A DNA stretch of 64,000 nt, taken from NCBI RefSeq assembly GCF_029194005.1, contig NZ_JARFVA010000005.1, positions 62,001-126,000 of the forward strand, in the 5' to 3' direction. Shown one piece after another: positions 1-9,970 of this stretch. The position numbers were made by a program, and so were the translations under genes. Source of the stretch: Flagellimonas okinawensis (GTDB taxonomy: Bacteria; Bacteroidota; Bacteroidia; Flavobacteriales; Flavobacteriaceae). The notes under the pieces were generated by a model, which was not told the DNA's origin, did not search any database, and saw nothing but the letters and a program-made list of their open reading frames with translations. The stretch's first letter is position 1. Each line of letters begins with the position of its first letter.

Positions 1-132
1 GTTGGGCAATGCCGTTGGATTGGAATACCAATCCCCGCCACCACCGTATTTGAGTACGGCAATCTGTTGGGCTGTTGTGGCAGTCACTGCAAAACAGAGC
101 AGTGTGCCCATTAAAAACAATTGTTTTTTCAT
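1..132 (-). CDS. DUF4159-type secreted protein, N-terminal fragment (runs off left edge)
   Basis: Only the first 44 codons are present, read leftward from an ATG at 132-130. They encode a typical signal peptide (MKKQLFLMGTLL followed by a hydrophobic stretch, cleavage probably near TTAQ) and then QIAVLKYGGGGDWYSN, which I recognise as the start of the DUF4159 family found in many Flavobacteriaceae. The biochemical role of the family is not established. The gene lies 66 bases downstream of rsmE on the same strand, so it is probably the third gene of a tsaD-rsmE operon. The rest of the protein is outside the window, so domain content and integrity cannot be judged. Confidence 0.75.
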   Translation of the reverse strand, partial: MKKQLFLMGTLLCFAVTATTAQQIAVLKYGGGGDWYSNPTALPN

Positions 133-198
133 GAAGGGTGGCTTGACCTGCCCATCAAAAATAGGTAATCCATGGTAAACATTGCGCAACAAGACCGA

Positions 199-906
199 TT
201 AGTTGTTGATCATGGCCACTGTTGTGCAGGCGACAATGGCAGCGGTTTCCGTGCGCAGGCGATTTCTTCCCAGGGCAATGGGGGTATATCCCTTGTCCTT
301 TGCCATATCGATCTCATCGTCCGAAAAGTCGCCTTCGGGACCGATAAGGATCGTGATGTCGTTGTCGGCGATCACCTTGCGCTTCAATTCCATTTTTTCC
401 CCGTTCTGGCAATGGGCGATGAACCGCAGTCCCGGTTCAGTTCCGGTTTCCAAAAATTCCTTGATGGAAATGGGTGGGTTCAATTGGGGCAATACCGTTT
501 GCAGGGATTGTTTCATGGCCGCCTGTAATACGCGTTCCATCCGATCGAGCTTTAAGGTTTTGCGTTCTGAATGGTCACAGATAATGGGCGTGATCTCGTC
601 GACCCCGATTTCGGTGGCCTTTTCCAAGAACCATTCGTAACGATCGTTCATTTTGGTGGGGGCCACGACCATGTGGAGCTTATATCGTTTGGGAATGGAC
701 TTTTTTTCGGAGACAATGCGTGCCCTGCACTTTTTTGGGTCCGCCTCCATGATCTCGGCCTCGAACAGGTAGCCCTTGCCATTGGTGATGTGCACGATGT
801 CCCCTTCGGATTTCCGTAACACCCGTACCATATGTTTGCTCTCGTCCGGAGGAAAAATAAATTGTTTGGCACTGTAGTCCAATGATGGGTTGTAAAAAAG
901 TTGCAT
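199..906 (-). CDS. rsmE: 16S rRNA (uracil1498-N3)-methyltransferase RsmE
   Basis: RsmE methylates N3 of U1498 in the 16S rRNA of the 30S subunit using S-adenosylmethionine. The 235-residue product has the usual family length. The N-terminal PUA-like part begins MQLFYNPSLD and continues with SKHMVRVLRKSEGD (about 23-36). The C-terminal SPOUT knot holds the SAM-binding loop IGPEGDFS (about 188-195) and LGRNRLRTETA (about 212-222), the diagnostic RsmE signature. I chose the ATG at 906 because homologues start MQLFY; an upstream extension to 1035 would run into tsaD. The gene begins 14 bases after the tsaD stop, which suggests co-transcription. Identification is secure. Confidence 0.95.
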   Translation of the reverse strand: MQLFYNPSLDYSAKQFIFPPDESKHMVRVLRKSEGDIVHITNGKGYLFEAEIMEADPKKCRARIVSEKKSIPKRYKLHMVVAPTKMNDRYEWFLEKATEIGVDEITPIICDHSERKTLKLDRMERVLQAAMKQSLQTVLPQLNPPISIKEFLETGTEPGLRFIAHCQNGEKMELKRKVIADNDITILIGPEGDFSDDEIDMAKDKGYTPIALGRNRLRTETAAIVACTTVAMINN

Positions 907-920
907 AGCTAAGATTTTAA

Positions 921-1952
921 TTATTCGGACCCAATGGCATAACGGGCCTTTGCCGCTATACTTTGGTCCGTGAACTCGCCCTTTTCGTATTTCAGGTATC
1001 CCACGATACCGATCATGGCGGCGTTGTCCGTGCAATATTCAAATTTAGGAATAAAGGTTTGCCAGCCCAATTTTTCCTCTGCGTCCACCAATCGCTGCCG
1101 GATCCCAGAATTTGCCGCTACACCTCCGCCGATGGCAATGCGCTTGATGCCCGTTTGTTCCACGGCCAATTGGAGCTTGTCCATCAGTATTTCCAAAATG
1201 GTGAACTGCACCGAAGCACAAATATCATTGATGTTTTGGGACACAAACCCTGGATCCTTTTGGGTCTCCCGATTGAGAAAATAAAGGATGCTCGTCTTTA
1301 GACCGCTGAAGCTGAAATCCAGACCGTCCACTTTGGGTTTGGGAAAAGGGTAGGCACCGGGATTTCCAAGCTTGGCATACTTGTCGATCAGCGGTCCGCC
1401 AGGGTAGGGCAGCCCCATGAGTTTGGCGCTTTTGTCAAAGGCTTCCCCCACGGCATCGTCCAAGGTCTCCCCCAATACCTCCATCTTAAAATGGTCGGTG
1501 ACCTTTACGATCTGTGTGTGTCCCCCACTGATGGTCATGGCCAAAAACGGGAAGGCGGGGGCACTTTGGTCCTTGTCATCGATAAAGTGCGCGAGGATAT
1601 GCGCCTCCATATGGTTTACCGCTATCAGCGGTACATGGAGACCCAATGCCAGGGACTTGGCAAAAGAGGTTCCCACCAACAAGGAACCCATAAGTCCCGG
1701 CCCTCTTGTAAAGGCTATGGCGGATAGTTGATTTTTGTCGATATTTGCCTTGGCCAAGGCTTGGTGCACCACGGGTACAATATTTTGTTGATGTGCCCTT
1801 GAGGCCAGCTCTGGTACCACACCTCCATATTGCTTGTGGATTTCTTGCGTTGCTACCACATTGCTCAGTACCTTTGTATTGCAAAGTACGGCGGCAGAGG
1901 TGTCATCGCAAGATGATTCGATTGCAAGAATGTATTTTTTTGGATTTTCCAC
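921..1952 (-). CDS. tsaD: tRNA N6-adenosine threonylcarbamoyltransferase TsaD
   Basis: TsaD transfers the threonylcarbamoyl group from TC-AMP to A37 of ANN-decoding tRNAs, working with TsaB and TsaE in the cytoplasm. The 343-residue protein has the ASKHA-fold start ILAIESSCDDTSAA (about 8-21). The metal-binding histidines are in AVNHMEAHILAH (His114 and His118), and ISGGHTQIV and IGGGVAANSGIR follow later. Length is normal. It is the first gene of a leftward tsaD-rsmE-DUF4159 group and is divergent from tamB across about 80 bases. A TACCTTTG -7 box lies 26-33 bases upstream of the start codon. Confidence 0.96.
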   Translation of the reverse strand: MENPKKYILAIESSCDDTSAAVLCNTKVLSNVVATQEIHKQYGGVVPELASRAHQQNIVPVVHQALAKANIDKNQLSAIAFTRGPGLMGSLLVGTSFAKSLALGLHVPLIAVNHMEAHILAHFIDDKDQSAPAFPFLAMTISGGHTQIVKVTDHFKMEVLGETLDDAVGEAFDKSAKLMGLPYPGGPLIDKYAKLGNPGAYPFPKPKVDGLDFSFSGLKTSILYFLNRETQKDPGFVSQNINDICASVQFTILEILMDKLQLAVEQTGIKRIAIGGGVAANSGIRQRLVDAEEKLGWQTFIPKFEYCTDNAAMIGIVGYLKYEKGEFTDQSIAAKARYAIGSE

Positions 1953-1977
1953 TGGTTTTGGAACAAAAATTGATCGT

Positions 1978-1985
1978 CAAAGGTA
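1978..1985 (-). promoter_or_regulatory. Bacteroidetes-type -7 box for the tsaD operon
   Basis: Read on the minus strand this is TACCTTTG, an exact match to the Bacteroidota -7 consensus TANNTTTG. A TTTG lies 16 bases further upstream (2005-2002), somewhat closer than the usual -33 element. The implied transcript start is near 1972, giving a leader of about 20 bases before the tsaD ATG. Confidence 0.5.
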
Positions 1986-2035
1986 AAACATAAAGCCCTA
2001 TCAAAAAACTCCGCAAAATACTGTTACGTTTTCTT

Positions 2036-5000
2036 TTGGCCATCATCCTGATCCTGGTATTGGGTTCCTTGGTGCTTTCCCTGCCCGCGGTACAGACCAA
2101 ATTGGGCAAATATGCCACGGATACCTTGAACGAGGAGTTCGGTACAAATATCCAGATCGATAGGGTGAGCATGTCCCTGTTCAACCTGAATGCGGACATC
2201 AAAGGGGTATATGTGGAGGACTATAAAAAGGATACCCTGATCTATATCCATAAACTGAGCACCTCCATTCTCAATCTGAGGAACATGGCCAACAATAGCA
2301 TGGAGTTCGGTGATATGGAGCTGGACGGGCTTGTCTTTAACTTAAAGACCTATGAAGGGGAGACGCAGACCAACCTCGATGTCTTTGTCGACAAACTGGA
2401 CGATGGGCAACCACGGGCACCCGGCACCCCGGCATTTTTGATGACCTCGGACGGGATCGAGATCCATGACGGGAAATTTCGGTTGATCGATGAAAACCTG
2501 GAAGCGCCCGAAACCCTCAATTTTTCCGAAATCGATATCCTGGCCAGTAACTTTCTTATTGAGGGGCCCAATGTTTCCTTAAAGATCGAGCAACTGTCCA
2601 CCTTGGCCAAAAGGGGCATACGCCTTAAAAAATTGTCCACTGAATTTGCCTATACCACGGAACAGATGCGTTTTGATTCGCTCCTGATTGATACGGAACA
2701 ATCCGAGCTCAAAGGTAACCTGGTGTTCAATTATAATCGGGAGGACCTCGCCGATTTTATCGATCTGGTCCAGATCGAGGCCAATTTCACGGAATCCTCC
2801 GTGGCCCTTAACGAGGTGAATGCCTTTTACAATGAGTTCGGCCAGGACAAAACGGTGACCTTTACCGGTGATTTCAGTGGAGTGCTCAACCAGCTTCAAG
2901 TGGACAACCTCTTTCTTTTTACCGATAACACGGGGATCCGGGGCGACTTTAGGTTCGACAATATGTTCAGTGAACAGGCACCTTTCGTGCTCCGAGGAGA
3001 AATAGACAACCTGACCTCCAGTTATTATCAGCTCAGGAGTATCCTGCCGGATATCCTGGGGAGGAACATTCCCGAATCGGTCCAGAAACTGGGGCAATTT
3101 ACCGTCCGTGGTGATACGGAGATCACGGAGACCTCCATCGATGTGACCGTTAACCTGAACACCGCCGTGGGCGATAGTTATGTCGACCTGCAAATGACCA
3201 ATGTGCAGACCATTGAAGATGCTTCCTATATCGGGTTCATTTCACTGATCGACTTTAACCTGGGTGAGTTCATCGATAACGACGATCTGGGACTGGCTTC
3301 CATGGACATGAACGTCGAGGGCAAAGGTTTTGTCGCGGAGAGCCTGAACACAGAGGTCTCCGGTGACGTTTACAAATTCGACTTCAACGATTACGAATAC
3401 AACAAGATAAAGGTCAAGGGAATATTGCGGAACCAGCTTTTCGACGGTATCCTTTTGTGCAATGACGATAACTTTAGGTTCGATTTCCAGGGACTGGCCA
3501 ATTTCGGGGCACAACAGAACAAGTTCAACTTCGTTGCCGCCGTGGACTATGCCGATCTGAAGAAGCTCAATTTCATCAACGATAGTATTTCCATTTTCAA
3601 AGGACATATCGATATGGATATCGAGGGCAATACCCTGGACGACATGGCGGGTGAGCTCCAATTTACCAATACGACCTATCAGAACATCAACGATACCTAT
3701 TATTTCGAGGATTTCAACGTTACCTCTTCTTTTGAAAGGGATACCATCCGTACCATCGAGATCAATTCACCCGACATTATAACCGGATATATGCGGGGAA
3801 GCTTCAAGGTCAACGAACTGGGGCGTTTGGTGCAGAACTCCGTGGGAAGTATCTATACGAACTACCAACCCTTTGAAATATCCAAGGGACAGTATGTGGA
3901 CTTCAACTTCAAGATCTACAATAAGATCGTGGATGTGTTTGTCCCCGAAATGGCTTTTGATCCCAATACCTTTATCCGTGGGTCGATACAGGCGGACCAG
4001 AGTGATTTTAAGCTGACCTTTAAATCGCCCAGCATCGAGGCCTTTGGCAATACCTTCGATAATATAGAACTGAAGATCGACAACAAGAACCCCCTCTTCA
4101 ACACCTTCGTATCCGTGGAGGACATGTCCACGGTATATTATGATATCAAGGATTTCAATTTGATCAATACCACCCTTCAGGATACCCTGTTCTTCAGAAC
4201 GGAGTTCAAAGGGGGCAGCGAGTATAATGACAGTTATAACCTCAATTTCTATCACACCTTTAACGAGAACAACCGATCGGTAATCGGCTTGAAGAAATCG
4301 GATGTCAGTTTTAAAGGGAACACCTGGGTGCTGAACAAGGACGGAAACAGCAAGAACAAGGTCATCTTCAACAGCAACCTGGACAGCATCCGTATAGAGG
4401 ATGTGGTCATGGACAATAACAATGAGGAGCAGATCCGATTGCGGGGAGAGTTTGCCGATTCCACCTACAAGGACCTGGACCTGCAGTTTAAATTGGTATC
4501 CCTGGAGAAGATCACCCCGGCCATCGATAGCCTAAAAATGGATGGGGAAGTGGACGGGTTCCTCAATATCCTGCAGAAAGATGGAAATTACCTGCCCACA
4601 TCCAGCCTGAACATCAAGAACTTCAAGGTGAACGATATGCGCATGGGCAATCTTGAAGTCGGTATATACGGAAATAACGACCTTACGGAATTTGGGGTGA
4701 GCACCTGGCTCAATGATCGGGGCAAGGAGCGGATGAGCATTAACGGGAAGGTCACCAATATCGATGAAAAGCAGGAACTGGACCTTCAGGCCCATTTTTC
4801 CGATCTGGCCCTGGAACCGTTCAAACCTTTGGGCGAGGACATAATTTCGAACATTAGGGGCTTTGTCAGCGGGGATGCCACCATATCGGGGGATGTGAAC
4901 AATCCCTCGATCAATGGACTGCTGACCCTTAACGAAGCGGGCATCGGTATACCCTATCTGAACGTGGATTACGATTTCGCCCCAAGATCACAGGTGCGGC

Positions 5001-6475
5001 TGTTCGATCAGACCTTTTATTTTGAAAATGTGGAATTGTCGGACGTAGAGGAGGGCACCACGGCGATCTTGGACGGTACCATAAGCCATACGGGGTTTGA
5101 CGATTGGTATATGGGCCTTGATGTGGATACCCGCAACGACCGCTTTATGATCTTGAACACGGAATATGATGAGGAATCCCTCTACTACGGAACGGGCTTT
5201 ATCAATGGAACGGGCAGTATTTATGGACCGGTCGATGCACTGACCATATCGGTGGATGCCACCACGGCGGCCGGCTCTTCCTTAAAGATACCCCTGAGCG
5301 ATGTCACCAGTGTAGGGGACTATTCCTTTATCAACTTTTTGGAGAAGGGACAATCGGGCTCCCTGGAAGAGGAACGTGTTTTGGAAGAATATCAGGGATT
5401 GGAGATGAAGTTCGACCTTGCCGTGACACGGGATGCGGAAGTGGAGATCGTTGTAGATCAGGATACGGGAAGCTCCTTGAAGGGGACTGGGGAAGGCATC
5501 TTGTTGATCGAGATCAATACCAACGGTAAGTTCAATATGTACGGGGACTTTGTCGTGGTCTCCGGTGAATACAATTTTAAGTACGGGGGGGTGATCGATA
5601 AAAAATTCAAGGTACGTCCGGAAGGGACCATCCTTTGGGAGCGTGACCCCTTGGCAGCGCAATTGAACCTGGAGGCCGTATATTCACTGAACGCCAACCC
5701 GGCCCCATTGTTGGACAATGCCGGCTATACCGGAAGGATACCAACCGAAGTGGTGGTCAGGTTGACAGGGGAACTGGAAAGTCCGAACATCGATTTCGGT
5801 ATTGAATTCCCGGGGACCAATTCCGTGGTGCAGTCCGAACTGGAATACCGTTTGCAGGATCCAACGATCAAAGAACGGAATGCCTTTTTCCTTTTGGCTC
5901 AAGGTACTTTTGTGAATCCACAGTCCGGGGGGATCAATCAACAGGCCGTTACGGGAAACCTGATCCAGACAGCTTCAGGACTTTTTAACCAAATATTATC
6001 GGGGAACAACGATAAGCTTAATTTTGGGGTCTCCTATGAACAAGGGTACAATGACCCCAATGCGGATATCGCCACGGAGGACCGTATCGGGGTGACCGTA
6101 TCCACGCAATTATCGGACAGGATACTGGTCAACGGAAGGGTGGGGGTTCCCGTAGGGGGCGTTTCCGAAACCGTGGTGGCCGGCGATGTTGAGGTCCAGG
6201 TGCTGTTGAACGACCAGGGGACCTTAAGTGCAAAGATCTTTAACAGGGAAAACCAGATACAACAATTTTTGGCCGAACGCCAAGGATATACCCAAGGGGT
6301 GGGATTGTCCTATCAAGTGGATTTCGATAGTTTCCGGGAATTGATGCAAAAGGTCTTCAATAAACAGGAAAAACCGGAAAAAGAAGCGGAAACCGACCCA
6401 AGAAAACAAGCCTCCCAGGTCATGGGCAAGGATAGCCTGATCCGTTTTTCAGAAAAGCCCATAAATCGCCCATAA
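2036..6475 (+). CDS. tamB: TamB-like inner membrane/periplasmic translocation protein
   Basis: A very large protein (about 1,480 residues) with an N-terminal membrane anchor (hydrophobic run ending SLVLSLPAVQTK) and a long beta-rich body typical of the AsmA/TamB superfamily. It ends in the TamB C-terminal domain (DUF490), seen as SELEYRLQDPTIKERNAFFLLAQ around 1,265-1,290 followed by QLSDRILVNGRVGVP. TamB-type proteins bridge inner and outer membranes and are implicated in lipid transport or OMP assembly, often with a TamA/Omp85 partner; none is seen here. No ATG exists between the in-frame stop at 1991 and this region. The TTG at 2036 is a formal start, but it would cut off KKLRKILLRFL, the expected positive N-flank of the anchor, so translation may begin upstream at a non-standard codon (for example 2000, 2018 or 2021). 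Confidence 0.9.
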   Translation: MAIILILVLGSLVLSLPAVQTKLGKYATDTLNEEFGTNIQIDRVSMSLFNLNADIKGVYVEDYKKDTLIYIHKLSTSILNLRNMANNSMEFGDMELDGLVFNLKTYEGETQTNLDVFVDKLDDGQPRAPGTPAFLMTSDGIEIHDGKFRLIDENLEAPETLNFSEIDILASNFLIEGPNVSLKIEQLSTLAKRGIRLKKLSTEFAYTTEQMRFDSLLIDTEQSELKGNLVFNYNREDLADFIDLVQIEANFTESSVALNEVNAFYNEFGQDKTVTFTGDFSGVLNQLQVDNLFLFTDNTGIRGDFRFDNMFSEQAPFVLRGEIDNLTSSYYQLRSILPDILGRNIPESVQKLGQFTVRGDTEITETSIDVTVNLNTAVGDSYVDLQMTNVQTIEDASYIGFISLIDFNLGEFIDNDDLGLASMDMNVEGKGFVAESLNTEVSGDVYKFDFNDYEYNKIKVKGILRNQLFDGILLCNDDNFRFDFQGLANFGAQQNKFNFVAAVDYADLKKLNFINDSISIFKGHIDMDIEGNTLDDMAGELQFTNTTYQNINDTYYFEDFNVTSSFERDTIRTIEINSPDIITGYMRGSFKVNELGRLVQNSVGSIYTNYQPFEISKGQYVDFNFKIYNKIVDVFVPEMAFDPNTFIRGSIQADQSDFKLTFKSPSIEAFGNTFDNIELKIDNKNPLFNTFVSVEDMSTVYYDIKDFNLINTTLQDTLFFRTEFKGGSEYNDSYNLNFYHTFNENNRSVIGLKKSDVSFKGNTWVLNKDGNSKNKVIFNSNLDSIRIEDVVMDNNNEEQIRLRGEFADSTYKDLDLQFKLVSLEKITPAIDSLKMDGEVDGFLNILQKDGNYLPTSSLNIKNFKVNDMRMGNLEVGIYGNNDLTEFGVSTWLNDRGKERMSINGKVTNIDEKQELDLQAHFSDLALEPFKPLGEDIISNIRGFVSGDATISGDVNNPSINGLLTLNEAGIGIPYLNVDYDFAPRSQVRLFDQTFYFENVELSDVEEGTTAILDGTISHTGFDDWYMGLDVDTRNDRFMILNTEYDEESLYYGTGFINGTGSIYGPVDALTISVDATTAAGSSLKIPLSDVTSVGDYSFINFLEKGQSGSLEEERVLEEYQGLEMKFDLAVTRDAEVEIVVDQDTGSSLKGTGEGILLIEINTNGKFNMYGDFVVVSGEYNFKYGGVIDKKFKVRPEGTILWERDPLAAQLNLEAVYSLNANPAPLLDNAGYTGRIPTEVVVRLTGELESPNIDFGIEFPGTNSVVQSELEYRLQDPTIKERNAFFLLAQGTFVNPQSGGINQQAVTGNLIQTASGLFNQILSGNNDKLNFGVSYEQGYNDPNADIATEDRIGVTVSTQLSDRILVNGRVGVPVGGVSETVVAGDVEVQVLLNDQGTLSAKIFNRENQIQQFLAERQGYTQGVGLSYQVDFDSFRELMQKVFNKQEKPEKEAETDPRKQASQVMGKDSLIRFSEKPINRP

Positions 6476-6594
6476 TCACTTCTATTAAATTTATATTTTT
6501 AAGAGTTTTTACATTAATTTATTACGAAAACGTTTGAGAAAGCCCGTCAAAACAAATAAATTATTAAGACATTCAAAATTTGAATAAAGTTTCC

Positions 6595-6602
6595 TAGTTT
6601 TG
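6595..6602 (+). promoter_or_regulatory. -7 box (TANNTTTG) upstream of pfkA
   Basis: TAGTTTTG matches the Bacteroidota -7 consensus exactly and ends 17 bases before the pfkA ATG, so the leader would be about 10 bases. A TTG occurs only 12 bases upstream, so a canonical -33 element is not evident. The 144-base gap after tamB is otherwise AT-rich and holds no recognised feature. Confidence 0.5.
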
Positions 6603-6619
6603 ATCTCTTAAAAAATTGA

Positions 6620-8631
<2,012 letters not shown>

Positions 8632-8650
8632 ATTTTATTCCATAAATTAA

Positions 8651-8680
8651 GGTCCTGAAGGGGTAATTCCCTTCAGGATC
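8651..8680 (+). terminator. Terminator-like hairpin after gapA
   Basis: A near-perfect 12-bp stem (arms 8651-8662 and 8669-8680, core TCCTGAAGGG pairing with CCCTTCAGGA, one G-T wobble) with a 6-base loop. It lies 19 bases after the gapA stop. No strong T-tract follows, so it could be a 3'-end stabiliser or weak attenuator between gapA and the next gene rather than a full terminator. Confidence 0.6.
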
Positions 8681-8700
8681 TCAATATAAAATAGCGACGT

Positions 8701-9552
8701 ATGGTATTGATCGTAGATAGTGGTGCCACCAAATCGGATTGGATCGCCCTGGATGAAAAAGGGGAACAATTGTTCGTGACCCAAACCTTGGGATTGAGCC
8801 CAGAGGTACTTACCAAAGAAGTGATTGAAGATAGGTTGGCCAACAACTTTGAACTATCCAAGAACAGAGAGGACGTACGTCAGTTATATTTCTATGGTGC
8901 CGGATGTGGTACCGATAGGATGAAGAATTTTTTAAAGGCCATTTTCAAGGACTTTTTCCCCAATGCCAAAGCAGAGGTAAGAGAGGATACCTATGCCGCG
9001 ATCTATTCCACTACAAAGATCGGTAGGCAGGGCATCGTATGTATCTTGGGAACGGGTTCCAATTGTAGTTATTATGATGGCCACCAATTGATACAGAAGG
9101 TAACTTCCTTGGGCTATATCCTAATGGATGATGGTAGCGGAAATTTCTTTGGCCGTAAACTGATCCGGGATTATTACTTCCACAAAATGCCGCAGGACCT
9201 TGGAATGAAGTTTGCCAAGGAATATGACCTGGATGCCGATGTCATCAAGGAACACCTTTACAAACAGCCCAACCCAAATACCTATTTGGCGACCTTTGCC
9301 CGATTTATCATCGAGAACAAGGAACATCCCTATTGTAAGGGCGTCATTGAAAAAGGACTGCAGCAGTTTGTCAACAATTACATTATGCAGTACGAACTGG
9401 CCACCAAGGTACCGGTCAGTTTTGTAGGGAGCATCGCCCATTTCTTAAGGGACGAGCTTACCGCTTGCCTGGAACGCAACGATCTTATACTGGGGGTTAT
9501 CCGTCGTAGGCCCATCGAAGGCCTGGTGGAATTCCACCGTGAGACTATTTAA
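8701..9552 (+). CDS. BadF/BadG-type ATPase, N-acetylglucosamine-kinase-like
   Basis: The 283-residue protein has the ASKHA sugar-kinase layout of the BadF/BadG/BcrA/BcrD family to which N-acetylglucosamine kinases belong. It begins LIVDSGATKSDW (phosphate-1 loop, about 3-14), has YFYGAGCG near 64-71, the second phosphate loop ILGTGSNCSYYDG near 115-127, and DDGSGNFFGRK near 141-151. The likely reaction is ATP-dependent phosphorylation of an amino sugar, probably GlcNAc from cell-wall recycling, but the substrate is inferred from the family. It follows gapA by 69 bases with a hairpin between. Its last 8 bases overlap the end of the convergent ridA gene. Confidence 0.8.
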   Translation: MVLIVDSGATKSDWIALDEKGEQLFVTQTLGLSPEVLTKEVIEDRLANNFELSKNREDVRQLYFYGAGCGTDRMKNFLKAIFKDFFPNAKAEVREDTYAAIYSTTKIGRQGIVCILGTGSNCSYYDGHQLIQKVTSLGYILMDDGSGNFFGRKLIRDYYFHKMPQDLGMKFAKEYDLDADVIKEHLYKQPNPNTYLATFARFIIENKEHPYCKGVIEKGLQQFVNNYIMQYELATKVPVSFVGSIAHFLRDELTACLERNDLILGVIRRRPIEGLVEFHRETI

Positions 9553-9925
9553 CCGCGATCATCGATATTTCCACGTTGACGAACTTTGGTAGGTTCGCTA
9601 CTTCCACAGTTTCCCTTGCCGGGGCAGTTTCGGCATCGAAATATGTGCCATAAACCTCATTGATCTGTGCAAATTGGTGCATATCCTTGATGAATATGGA
9701 AGACTTGATCACGTGCTCAAAGGTCATTCCGGCCTCTTCCAATATAGCTTTTAGATTTTCCATGGACTGTCGGGTCTCCTGCTGGATATCACCTTCCACA
9801 AGGTTTCCGGTAGCCGGGTCGATCGGGATCTGTCCGGAGATGTAAAGGGTGTCCTTGATCAGTACGGCTTGGTTGTAGGGTCCAATGGGCGCAGGGGCCT
9901 TTGGGGTATTGATTATTTTTTTCAT
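9545..9925 (-). CDS. ridA: RidA family enamine/imine deaminase
   Basis: RidA-type proteins hydrolyse reactive 2-aminoacrylate and related enamines, protecting PLP enzymes. The 126-residue product begins MKKIINTPKAPAPIGPYNQA and has DTLYISGQIPIDP (about 25-37), VIKSSIFIKDM (about 67-77), and the signature APARETVEVANLPK (about 101-114) with the conserved active-site arginine. Length and motifs are normal for the YjgF/YER057c/UK114 family. It lies 45 bases after lptD on the same strand, so it is probably read through from lptD. It overlaps the stop of the convergent kinase gene by 8 bases. Confidence 0.94.
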   Translation of the reverse strand: MKKIINTPKAPAPIGPYNQAVLIKDTLYISGQIPIDPATGNLVEGDIQQETRQSMENLKAILEEAGMTFEHVIKSSIFIKDMHQFAQINEVYGTYFDAETAPARETVEVANLPKFVNVEISMIAVK

Positions 9926-9970
9926 CTTATGTTTTTAGGGGTTAAAAGGTAAAAAATATACCCGATACTT

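Noticed and set aside
2579..3193. 204-codon minus-strand frame inside tamB
   Set aside because: It lies wholly within the tamB coding sequence and reads as low-information hydrophobic/charged residues with no recognisable motif; several similar shadows occur along tamB.
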